NCBI GenBank assembly: GCA_051889975.1
Contig: JBJFDJ010000006.1
Span: forward strand, 1-16,847
DNA: 16,847 nucleotides
Origin: UBA9845 sp051889975
GTDB taxonomy: Bacteria; Bacillota; Clostridia; Christensenellales; UBA1242
Reading direction: 5' to 3'
This document shows positions 1 to 6,430 of this stretch, piece by piece; positions within the stretch are counted from its first letter, which is position 1; each line of letters begins with the position of its first letter. The translations under genes and the position numbers were made by a program. The notes beneath the pieces were generated by a model that did not search any database, had not been told where the DNA came from, and worked only from the letters and a program-made list of their open reading frames with translations.

Positions 1-842
1 AAATTGGCAAGCAACAAATCAAAAACAGTTTTGTAATTTGTTTTTGCACTTTGCAAAATATTTTGTAAATAATCTTGCGTAAACGCCGGAAAAATATCAA
101 TTGCAATTTTTCCGTCAAAATTATTTTTGCGACTAAACAAGGCCGACAAATTAAAAACACAAATTCCACTTATGCCATCTTTTTTAAACAAAACTTCGCC
201 AGTTTGAGTTTTAACGATTCCATCACAAACTGCTGTAACTTTTGCGCCACTTATTCTTAAGCCATCAAGTCTTTTTGTTGATTGCTTTGTTTTTAGTGCA
301 ACCAAACTAGGCGTATAATTTTTGTATTTGATGTTTAGGTCATTTAATATATTTGTTATGTTTTTGTTATAGCCACAAGCAAAAACTATTTTTTTTGCAT
401 TTATTGTGTTTGTTTGAGTTGTAATTTTGTAGCCTGAATTTTGCCTTTCAACCTTTAAGACTTCACTGCCACAAAAACTTGTAACACTTTGATTTTGCAA
501 TGCGTTGTTAATTGCAAACACAACCGACTTTGCTGTGTTAGAAACCGGATAGCAACGACCTTCATCATCGGCATAAATTTCCACGCCCAAATCAGCAAAA
601 AACTGTTTTGTGTTGCTATTGTCAAATCGTTTTAAAAACATATCAATGTTTGTGTTGTAAAAATCACTGCACATATTTTCATTTGTTATATTGCACCTTC
701 CATTGCCAGTTACAAGCAGTTTGCTTGCCAAACTTTCGTTTTTATCTATAACACAAACATTTTTGCCATTTTTTGCAAGTAAAAATGCAACCACACAACC
801 ACTTGCACCACCACCAATAACGGCTACATCAAAAAGTTTCAT
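1..842 (-). CDS. HI0933/BaiN-like FAD-dependent oxidoreductase, C-terminus cut off by window edge
   Basis: This gene starts at 842 and runs off the window start, leaving 280 codons of a family usually about 400 residues long. The start MKLFDVAVIGGGASG is a Rossmann FAD/NAD(P)-binding fold with GxGxxG at residues 10-15. The signature GNGRCNITN follows at about residue 47 and is characteristic of the HI0933 flavoprotein family, which is often annotated as aminoacetone-oxidase-like or BaiN-like. An AAGGAGTG ribosome binding site (852-845) overlaps the stop codon of the upstream gene, which ends 8 bases before this ATG, so the two are translationally linked. Members bind FAD tightly and are thought to reduce or oxidise small organic substrates in the cytosol, but the substrate here cannot be read from sequence. 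The family call is firm and the reaction is unknown. Confidence 0.88.
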   Translation of the reverse strand, partial: MKLFDVAVIGGGASGCVVAFLLAKNGKNVCVIDKNESLASKLLVTGNGRCNITNENMCSDFYNTNIDMFLKRFDNSNTKQFFADLGVEIYADDEGRCYPVSNTAKSVVFAINNALQNQSVTSFCGSEVLKVERQNSGYKITTQTNTINAKKIVFACGYNKNITNILNDLNIKYKNYTPSLVALKTKQSTKRLDGLRISGAKVTAVCDGIVKTQTGEVLFKKDGISGICVFNLSALFSRKNNFDGKIAIDIFPAFTQDYLQNILQSAKTNYKTVFDLLLAN

Positions 843-850
843 ATCACTCC

Positions 851-1753
851 TTATTTGTTAAAATAATTTAACAACTCACTAACATTTTTTGTTGAATATT
901 CAATTTGCCTGCAAAAAGTTGTTATTCCTTTAAACTCATAATAATTTTGAGAATCAGTATCAAAATATAGTTGCATTTTATCGCAACAAACAGTGCAAAA
1001 CAAGGCAAACATAAATCTTGCTTTATTTGATACTTTGTATTGATTGTTTAAAAAATATCTATAAACAAAATAAACAAGCAAATTTTCAACTTTTTCATCA
1101 TCATAAATAAAACTGTTTAATGACTGTTGTTTTAAAAAGTTTTTGAGACTTTGTCCATCAAAATTCAGCCACTCCAACCCATCAAAAAGGTCAAAGATAT
1201 CACTGTTTATGTTGGCATTTTTTATTTGCAACTTATCAGCCACTGCGCTAATTCGTTCATATATGTTTTGCTTTTTATCTTGCAACACACCTATCACATC
1301 AAAAAGCAGGTTTAGTTGTTGCTCGGTTTTGCTATCTTTGCTTTTGACATTTGTGTTAAAGCAAACTTTTTTGTTGTTGTTTAAAATCAGGTTTGCTACT
1401 TCTTCGCAATCCAAACTTAATCCCATAAGACAAATATCTTTTTGCCAAACATAAAATCTGGGATAATCTCGGCAAACATCACAAAGTGCTCTGTCCCCAA
1501 ACTTTAAAACAAGTTCGCACAAGCCGTTTTTAAAAAACACACAATGCCCGTTTTGTTGTTTAAATGTCTTTGACTTTTTGTCTAAAGCAATGTAATTTTT
1601 TATGTCCTTTAAAAATTCGTCATTTAAACTGCAATATCTATCCAAACTTTTGGCGTCAACATCAACTTGCCAACCTGCACTGCAACAACTGTCTATGCAC
1701 CTATCTGCTTTGCACTTAAAATCATCAAAATAATTTGGTTTTATGATTTTCAT
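851..1753 (-). CDS. FliB-like (flagellin lysine-N-methylase family) cysteine-rich protein
   Basis: The protein is about 300 residues with a cysteine-rich N-terminal half. Near residue 14 it has C-x4-C-x3-C-C-x3-W, then a Cys pair at about 71 and 79, then C-x2-C-R-D-Y-P-R-F at about 91-99. This arrangement is typical of the FliB / flagellin lysine-N-methylase family and the related YkgJ-type metal-chelating proteins, so a bound metal or Fe-S centre is likely. FliB transfers methyl groups to flagellin lysines, but no flagellar gene lies in this window and many annotated members occur in non-motile bacteria, so the substrate is uncertain. Two in-frame ATGs exist at 1759 and 1753. AGGA at 1765-1762 is only 2 bases from the first but 8 bases from the second, so 1753 is chosen. 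The flavoprotein gene follows after 8 bases, and the leaderless XRE gene lies 82 bases upstream, probably in the same transcript. Confidence 0.8.
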   Translation of the reverse strand: MKIIKPNYFDDFKCKADRCIDSCCSAGWQVDVDAKSLDRYCSLNDEFLKDIKNYIALDKKSKTFKQQNGHCVFFKNGLCELVLKFGDRALCDVCRDYPRFYVWQKDICLMGLSLDCEEVANLILNNNKKVCFNTNVKSKDSKTEQQLNLLFDVIGVLQDKKQNIYERISAVADKLQIKNANINSDIFDLFDGLEWLNFDGQSLKNFLKQQSLNSFIYDDEKVENLLVYFVYRYFLNNQYKVSNKARFMFALFCTVCCDKMQLYFDTDSQNYYEFKGITTFCRQIEYSTKNVSELLNYFNK

Positions 1754-1835
1754 AAGCATTTCCTATTTAAAACAATTTTTATTATTTTTTTTATTTGTTA
1801 TGCAATTGTGCCACTGCCATAACTGTAAAAATATT

Positions 1836-2417
1836 TTACTTTTTTCGCTTTATGCCAGACCATAAAATTATTGATATTTGAGCAGGTATGCCAACAAAAA
1901 ATAATGGGAATATATTATATTGTATAAATTGCAAATAAAATGAAGCAATAAGCGTCCACACCAAAATTGAAATGATTAAGTAATTTAATTTTGTTTTGCC
2001 CCATAAACTATTAAAAATCAATGCCAAAATGCAAGAAATTGGAACTGACCAAACAAACAACATCCACGCATTGTTTGAAAACAAAATGCTTTCATACACA
2101 TAAATAACAGTTGCCAAAATCCAAACCAAAGTAATTGCCAAAAGTGATATGACCAATTTGTTGCGTTTGCCATAATCTTTTTGCAAAGATACTTCGGCAT
2201 CATTATTTAATGGCTTTACAATTTGGTCAAGTGTTACACCATACAAATTGCAAAGCGCATACAAGTTTGCAACGCTTGGCACAACTTCGCCAGTTTCCCA
2301 TTTGCTAATAGTTTTGTCGCTATATTTAAGCCTGCTTGCAACATCGGTTTGTTTTAAGCCAGATTTTTTTCTTAAAAGCACAAGATTTTGTGCTATGATA
2401 CTCTCTAAATTTTCCAT
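1836..2417 (-). CDS. XRE-family HTH regulator with four membrane helices
   Basis: Residues about 5-65 form a Cro/C1-type helix-turn-helix with the family core QTDVASRLKYSDKTISKWE and a second conserved stretch PSVANLYALCNLYGV. A charged linker follows. The C-terminal half has four hydrophobic stretches at about 88-108, 118-138, 145-164 and 169-187, and the protein ends in a lysine-rich tail. It therefore looks like a DNA-binding protein held at the membrane that may sense a membrane or envelope signal. Start: ATGs lie at 2423 and 2417. A perfect TATAAT ends at the base just before the first ATG, so a transcript from it would begin at the A of the second ATG. There is no Shine-Dalgarno sequence. 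The second ATG (193 residues) is therefore chosen as a leaderless start. An inverted repeat upstream (2479-2497) is a possible operator. The target genes are unknown. Confidence 0.85.
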   Translation of the reverse strand: MENLESIIAQNLVLLRKKSGLKQTDVASRLKYSDKTISKWETGEVVPSVANLYALCNLYGVTLDQIVKPLNNDAEVSLQKDYGKRNKLVISLLAITLVWILATVIYVYESILFSNNAWMLFVWSVPISCILALIFNSLWGKTKLNYLIISILVWTLIASFYLQFIQYNIFPLFFVGIPAQISIILWSGIKRKK

Positions 2418-2423
2418 AGTCAT

Positions 2424-2452
2424 ATTATATTTGTTATTTAAATAAAAATCAA
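2424..2452 (-). promoter_or_regulatory. Sigma-A-type promoter giving a leaderless XRE mRNA
   Basis: Reading the minus strand, TTGATT (2452-2447) is followed by a 17-base spacer and a perfect TATAAT (2429-2424). The seventh base after TATAAT, the usual transcription start, is the A of the ATG at 2417. No ribosome binding site lies between the promoter and that codon. Confidence 0.7.
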
Positions 2453-2478
2453 GTTTTTTTAAAACAATAAAATTCTAC

Positions 2479-2497
2479 ATTCTCTTGTTAAGAGAAT
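2479..2497. repeat. Perfect inverted repeat, possible operator between divergent promoters
   Basis: ATTCTCTT-gtt-AAGAGAAT has perfect 8-base arms around a 3-base centre. It lies 27 bases upstream of the -35 box of the XRE gene and about 60 bases upstream of the -35 of the plus-strand lipid/sugar operon. The short centre and the lack of a following T-run on the minus strand argue for a protein-binding site rather than a terminator. The adjacent XRE protein is the obvious candidate to bind it, which is inference. Confidence 0.5.
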
Positions 2498-2556
2498 AAA
2501 GTTTTTAGCCATGAGAATTGGTTTTTTAAACATTAGAAATTATTTTTTTAATTCTA

Positions 2557-2586
2557 TTGAGATTTAAAAAAGTTTGGTCATAAAAT
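2557..2586 (+). promoter_or_regulatory. Promoter of the acyltransferase/GT8 operon
   Basis: TTGAGA (2557-2562), an 18-base spacer and TAAAAT (2581-2586) form a reasonable sigma-A promoter. The predicted start near 2593 leaves a short leader that carries the ribosome binding site AAGGAG (2595-2600) 7 bases before the ATG at 2608. Confidence 0.55.
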
Positions 2587-2607
2587 ATTTATGCAAGGAG
2601 CAAATAA

Positions 2608-3381
2608 ATGGCAAAACAAAAGACATTTTATTACAGTTCACTACAAGATGAAGTTGAACAGCAAACACTAACTGAAATTACAATAGACAAAGATTACAAA
2701 TATACAAGTAATAATCCTTTATATAAATCACTTGAATTTGTTTATTACAACATCATTATGAGGCCGGTTGCTTTTTGTATTTGTAAATTTAAACATATTA
2801 AATGGGTTAACAAAAAGTTGTTAAAACAAAGCAAAAAAACAGGTTGTTTTATTTATGGCAATCACACAAACAGCATGACAGACACTTTTGCCCCACCAAT
2901 AATGAGTTCAAAAAAGCCATACTTTATTGTAAACAGCAAAAACTTAAACTTGCCAATCTTTAAAAAATCTACAAAGATGTTGGGGGCTATTCCACTTGCA
3001 AATACCCTGTCGGCACAAAAAAATTTTTTAAATGCAATTGAAGGCAAAATTAAAAAGCATCACCCAATCATAATTTATCCCGAGGCAAAAATTTGGCCTT
3101 GCTACACTGGCATAAGACCTTTTAAAACAACATCGTTTAAATATCCTGTTAAATACAATGTGCCATGTTACAGCATGACAACAACATATCAAAAAACAAA
3201 GCGTGGCAAATGCAAAATTGTTATTTATATTGATGGACCATTTTACCCAGACAGCAATTTAACCCAAAAAGAAAATGAAATTATGCTACATGACAAAATT
3301 TACAATCAAATGACAGAAAGGGCAAAAAACAGCAACTATGAAAGTTATACTTATATAAAAAAAGGAGAAACAAATGATTAA
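2608..3381 (+). CDS. PlsC-type lysophospholipid acyltransferase-family protein, first gene of lipid/sugar operon
   Basis: This 257-residue protein has the acyltransferase blocks of the PlsC/GPAT superfamily in order: block I FIYGNHTNSMTD (81-92), block II-like KPYFIVNSKNLNLPIFK (103-119), block III IIIYPEAKIWP (154-164) with the conserved P-E, and a block IV-like KYNVPCYSM (183-190). Such enzymes move an acyl chain from acyl-ACP or acyl-CoA to a hydroxyl of a lysolipid or glycerol phosphate at the inner face of the membrane. The catalytic pair here is H86-x5-D92, not the canonical H-x4-D. There is no obvious signal peptide. A hydrophobic stretch at about 43-60 may touch the membrane. AAGGAG sits 7 bases before the ATG. 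The stop overlaps the next gene by 8 bases. The acceptor molecule is unknown, and the operon suggests a glycosylated lipid. Confidence 0.82.
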   Translation: MAKQKTFYYSSLQDEVEQQTLTEITIDKDYKYTSNNPLYKSLEFVYYNIIMRPVAFCICKFKHIKWVNKKLLKQSKKTGCFIYGNHTNSMTDTFAPPIMSSKKPYFIVNSKNLNLPIFKKSTKMLGAIPLANTLSAQKNFLNAIEGKIKKHHPIIIYPEAKIWPCYTGIRPFKTTSFKYPVKYNVPCYSMTTTYQKTKRGKCKIVIYIDGPFYPDSNLTQKENEIMLHDKIYNQMTERAKNSNYESYTYIKKGETND

Positions 3382-4225
3382 TATATTATTTTGTGGCAAC
3401 GAAAAAGTGTTTGATGGCATTTTAACTTGCAGTTTGTCAATTTTAAAAAGGACAAGCACCAACGAGCCTTTTACATTTTACGTTTACACCATGGATGTGC
3501 ATCACTTAAAATCAGACTACACGCCAATAACAGATGAACAAATAAATTTTTTAAACTGTGTTGCAAAATCATACAATGGCAATAATAAGTTTGTAAAAGT
3601 TGATGTGACCGATATTTACAACAATCAATTTGCAAACTCACCAAATGAACAATGCTATTGTTCGCCTTACACTCTACTTAGGTTGTTTGCCGACATTGTT
3701 CCAAATATGCCAGACAAATTGTTATATTTGGATGTTGACATAATGCTAAACCGAGACATATGTTTGCTGTATAACATAGATGTGGCAAACTATGAATATG
3801 CAAGCAGTCGTGACCACTATGGCAAGTATTTTATAAATCCAAATTATATAAACGCAGGTGTGTTGCTATTTAATATTGCAAAATGCCGACAGACAAAGTT
3901 GTTTGAAAAGGCAAGAGAGTTAATCAAAACAAAAAAACTCCCTTTTGCAGACCAGTCAGCATTGTATAGGTCAACCACAAAAAAATTGATGTTGCCACAG
4001 CGTTTTAACGACCAAAAATTTTTGCACAAGCACACTGTTATAAGGCATTTTAGCAAAAGATTGTTTTGGCTACCGTATCCACACACCGAAAACATAAAGC
4101 AATGGCATGTGACCAAAGTTCACATAAAATTTAAATACACTCAATTTGATGACATTTTTGAAGAATATATTTATTTAAAAAATTATTTTAAAAAGAATTT
4201 TAAGGAGATTAACAATGAAAAATAA
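3374..4225 (+). CDS. GT8-family glycosyltransferase, copy 1
   Basis: This is a 283-residue family 8 (GT-A fold) glycosyltransferase. The metal-binding DxD lies in LLYLDVDIMLNRDI (D120, D122). The conserved YINAGVLLFNI follows at about 158-168 and FADQSALY at 191-198. Family members retain the anomeric configuration and use UDP-sugars, commonly UDP-glucose or UDP-galactose, with Mn2+. The usual C-terminal metal-binding signature (IHY..KPW) is degenerate here, reading VIRHFSKRLFW near 222-232, so the acceptor or metal site may differ. The start at 3374 has AAAGGAG seven bases upstream, inside the end of the acyltransferase gene, and the end overlaps the second GT8 gene by 11 bases. The protein is cytoplasmic or peripheral to the membrane. 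Donor and acceptor cannot be determined from sequence. Confidence 0.87.
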   Translation: MINILFCGNEKVFDGILTCSLSILKRTSTNEPFTFYVYTMDVHHLKSDYTPITDEQINFLNCVAKSYNGNNKFVKVDVTDIYNNQFANSPNEQCYCSPYTLLRLFADIVPNMPDKLLYLDVDIMLNRDICLLYNIDVANYEYASSRDHYGKYFINPNYINAGVLLFNIAKCRQTKLFEKARELIKTKKLPFADQSALYRSTTKKLMLPQRFNDQKFLHKHTVIRHFSKRLFWLPYPHTENIKQWHVTKVHIKFKYTQFDDIFEEYIYLKNYFKKNFKEINNEK

Positions 4226-5234
4226 CAAACAAACTATAACAATATTTTTTGCATGTGATGATGCATATATTCCATTTTTTGCAGTTTCGCTTAAATCACT
4301 GATGACTAATGCAAGTGTTAACTACAATTACGACATAAAAGTTTTGCACAACAATGCAATTTCAAAACAAAATCAAAACAGAATTATTGATGAATTTAAA
4401 AGCAAAAACTTTAACATTGAGTTTGTTGATGTAACAAATTATGTTGAAGAATTTAACAGCAAACTTCACACAAGAGACTATTACAGCAAGTCAACATATT
4501 ACAGATTGTTTATACCAAATTTATATCCAAACTTGGACAAAGCACTATATTTAGACAGCGATATTGTTGTAAATGGAGATATATCCGAACTATACAACAC
4601 GCCTTTAAATGATACTTTTGTTGGTGGAATACACGACAGGGCAGTTGGCAGTTTGGCAGTTGAATTTCAAGAGTATGTTTTAAACAGAATTGGCGTTAAA
4701 AGGGTTGAAGACTACTTTAATGCTGGTGTGTTGCTTATGAACCTTAAACGACTTAGAGAAATAAATTTTGAAAATATATTTTTGCAACTTTTGCAAAGAG
4801 TTACTTTTAATGTTGCGCAAGACCAAGATTATTTAAATGTAATTTGCAACCAAAATGTAACTTATGTTGACCGAACATGGAACACAATGCCCTTTAAGGC
4901 AAAAGATGAGATATTGCCAGAAAAACCAAAGTTGATACACTACAACCTATCATTTAAACCTTGGCACGCTGATAATATTATGTTTGAAGACATCTTTTGG
5001 CACTATGCAAAACAAACAAGTTATTATGACGAGATTTTAAAAATCAAACAAAATTACAGCCCGGAATTACAAAAAAAATCACAAGAAGAAACGGTTAATT
5101 TAATTAAACTTGCAAAAAGTCAAGCAGATGACACACTTGAAAATTTAAAGATTAAAAATATAGTTCAAGAAGTTTTTGAAGAAAACATAAAGGAAAGTTA
5201 TGGAAGAAATAAAAAAATCGCAAGACAGGGTTAA
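4215..5234 (+). CDS. GT8-family glycosyltransferase, copy 2, with helical C-terminal extension
   Basis: This 339-residue enzyme matches the GT8 consensus more fully than its neighbour. It has TYYRLFIPNLYP at 94-105, DxD in ALYLDSDIVVNGDI (D114, D116), DYFNAGVLLMN at 166-176, AQDQDYLN at 201-208, and the intact metal-binding signature KLIHYNLSFKPWH near 239-251. After about residue 275 it carries a charged 60-residue tail rich in K, E and Q that looks alpha-helical or coiled and is not part of the catalytic domain. The tail may tether the enzyme to the membrane or to a partner. The start has AAGGAG eight bases before the ATG. Its last 35 bases overlap the next gene. The two GT8 proteins are clearly different from each other, so they probably add successive sugars rather than being a recent duplication. 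Confidence 0.9.
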   Translation: MKNNKQTITIFFACDDAYIPFFAVSLKSLMTNASVNYNYDIKVLHNNAISKQNQNRIIDEFKSKNFNIEFVDVTNYVEEFNSKLHTRDYYSKSTYYRLFIPNLYPNLDKALYLDSDIVVNGDISELYNTPLNDTFVGGIHDRAVGSLAVEFQEYVLNRIGVKRVEDYFNAGVLLMNLKRLREINFENIFLQLLQRVTFNVAQDQDYLNVICNQNVTYVDRTWNTMPFKAKDEILPEKPKLIHYNLSFKPWHADNIMFEDIFWHYAKQTSYYDEILKIKQNYSPELQKKSQEETVNLIKLAKSQADDTLENLKIKNIVQEVFEENIKESYGRNKKIARQG

Positions 5235-6063
5235 TGTCCTTAACAAAATTGAAGAATATGAGCAAAATGGCTGGTTTGACAGAGATGTTGAAGATGACCC
5301 ACCATCAAGAACTCTTCAACCAGATGAAGTTGATTATTTAAACAAAAAGTTAAAAAGCAAAATTGCAACAAAATATGCTTATAGTATGGGTAAAAAATTT
5401 TTAGACAAAATTATCAAAGAAAAAAAACTCATAATCAAAGAGACTATTGGCATAGAAAATTTGCAAAATTTAAAATCTGGCGCAGTTATAACATGCAATC
5501 ACTTTAACGCTTTTGACAGTTTTGCAGTGCAAACAATATTTCAAAATTCAAAGCAAAAACATAAAAAGTTTTATAGGGTTATAAGAGAAGGCAACTACAC
5601 AAACTTTCCCGGATTTTATGGACTTTTGATGCGCCATTGCAACACCCTGCCCTTGAGTTCTAATCGCAAGACAATGGAATGCTTTTTAAAGGCAGTTGAT
5701 ACAATTTTGCAAAATGGGGATTTTGTGCTTGTTTACCCCGAACAAAGTATGTGGTGGAATTACAAAAAGCCAAGGCCATTAAAACCGGGGGCTTTTAGGT
5801 TTGCAGTTAAAAACAATGTTCCGGTTGTTCCTTGTTTTATAACAATGCAAGACAGTGACATTATGGGTGAAGATGGATTTTATGTGCAAGAATACACAAT
5901 TCACATTTCAAAGCCACTATATCCAAACACAAAATTAGGTAAGCAAGAACAAATTCAAGACCTTATGGAACAAAATTTTAACATTTGGCAAGATATTTAT
6001 GAAAAAACTTACGGCATAAAACTTGAATACAACACAAAAATAAAAAAGTCTGCAACACTTTAA
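5200..6063 (+). CDS. PlsC-type 1-acylglycerol-phosphate acyltransferase-family protein, last gene of operon
   Basis: This 287-residue protein has all four PlsC blocks: ITCNHFNAFD with the canonical H101-x4-D106, FYRVIREGNYTNFPGFYGLL (124-143), VLVYPEQSMWW (176-186) and the block IV motif NNVPVVPCF (205-213). An acidic N-terminal segment of about 50 residues, including EDDPPSRTLQPDEVDYL, precedes the catalytic domain, as in a group of clostridial PlsC-like proteins. It probably acylates a lysolipid or a sugar-bearing lipid at the membrane, and a plain lysophosphatidate role is also possible. AAAGGAAAG lies 3 bases before the ATG. The gene starts 35 bases inside the preceding GT8 gene, so expression is coupled. 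It ends the operon, and a strong hairpin terminator lies about 150 bases downstream. Confidence 0.88.
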   Translation: MEEIKKSQDRVNVLNKIEEYEQNGWFDRDVEDDPPSRTLQPDEVDYLNKKLKSKIATKYAYSMGKKFLDKIIKEKKLIIKETIGIENLQNLKSGAVITCNHFNAFDSFAVQTIFQNSKQKHKKFYRVIREGNYTNFPGFYGLLMRHCNTLPLSSNRKTMECFLKAVDTILQNGDFVLVYPEQSMWWNYKKPRPLKPGAFRFAVKNNVPVVPCFITMQDSDIMGEDGFYVQEYTIHISKPLYPNTKLGKQEQIQDLMEQNFNIWQDIYEKTYGIKLEYNTKIKKSATL

Positions 6064-6072
6064 AACTTACAG

Positions 6073-6092
6073 TTTAAACTTAAACAATTTTT
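6073..6092. repeat. 20-bp intergenic sequence, exact copy at 10838-10857
   Basis: A 20-base sequence starting TTTAAACTTAAAC and ending in a run of T is found here, just after the operon stop, and again at 10838-10857 in another intergenic gap. AT-rich background makes chance matches likelier than usual, but the string is not a simple homopolymer. Both copies are on the plus strand. Confidence 0.45.
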
Positions 6093-6215
6093 GTCATTAA
6101 AACTTAACTAAAATTTGCTTGCTATCAAAAAAAATCTAAAATGTCAATTTATTAAAAACAAACAAAGTTAAGCAATTATTCAAAAAAATAATAAAAAAAA
6201 TTTAAAAACATAATT

Positions 6216-6247
6216 AAAAAAACTACAATAAAAATTGTAGTTTTTTT
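6216..6247. terminator. Bidirectional intrinsic terminator between the lipid operon and pheT
   Basis: Seven A plus CTACAAT, a 4-base AAAA loop, then ATTGTAG plus seven T make a 14-base stem. The same hairpin with a T-run is read from either strand, so it can end both the plus-strand operon (stop at 6063) and the minus-strand pheST transcript (stop at 6431). Confidence 0.8.
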
Positions 6248-6430
6248 GATTTTATATTAATGTTGCAAAATTTATTTATATTAAAATTTTAAACTTTAAA
6301 GAAATAAATTATCAACAAATTATTTTATTCAACGAACTTAATTGATTTTTTATAGCCAACAAAATCAAATTTTCATAATTTTAATAAACTTTAAATATTT
6401 GTTTAACAAACAAAACTTATTTGCCAAAAA
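6248..6430. other. AT-rich non-coding stretch after pheT
   Basis: Together with 6064-6215 this completes a 367-base gap between convergent genes. I see no ORF with a ribosome binding site and no RNA motif. A weak AT-only hairpin (TTTGTTT-aac-AAACAAA, 6398-6414) lies close behind the pheT stop, but it has no GC content and no clean T-run. Confidence 0.5.

Noticed and set aside
75..260. Plus-strand ORF of 61 codons
   Set aside because: It is antisense to the flavoprotein gene, has no ribosome binding site and no recognisable family.
2551..2564. Second half-matching copy of the inverted repeat at the operon -35
   Set aside because: ATTCTattGAGATT matches only loosely. In AT-rich sequence this is within chance.
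6398..6414. Hairpin TTTGTTT-aac-AAACAAA as pheT terminator
   Set aside because: The stem is almost all A-T with a 3-base loop and no clean T-run. The bidirectional terminator at 6216-6247 is more convincing.
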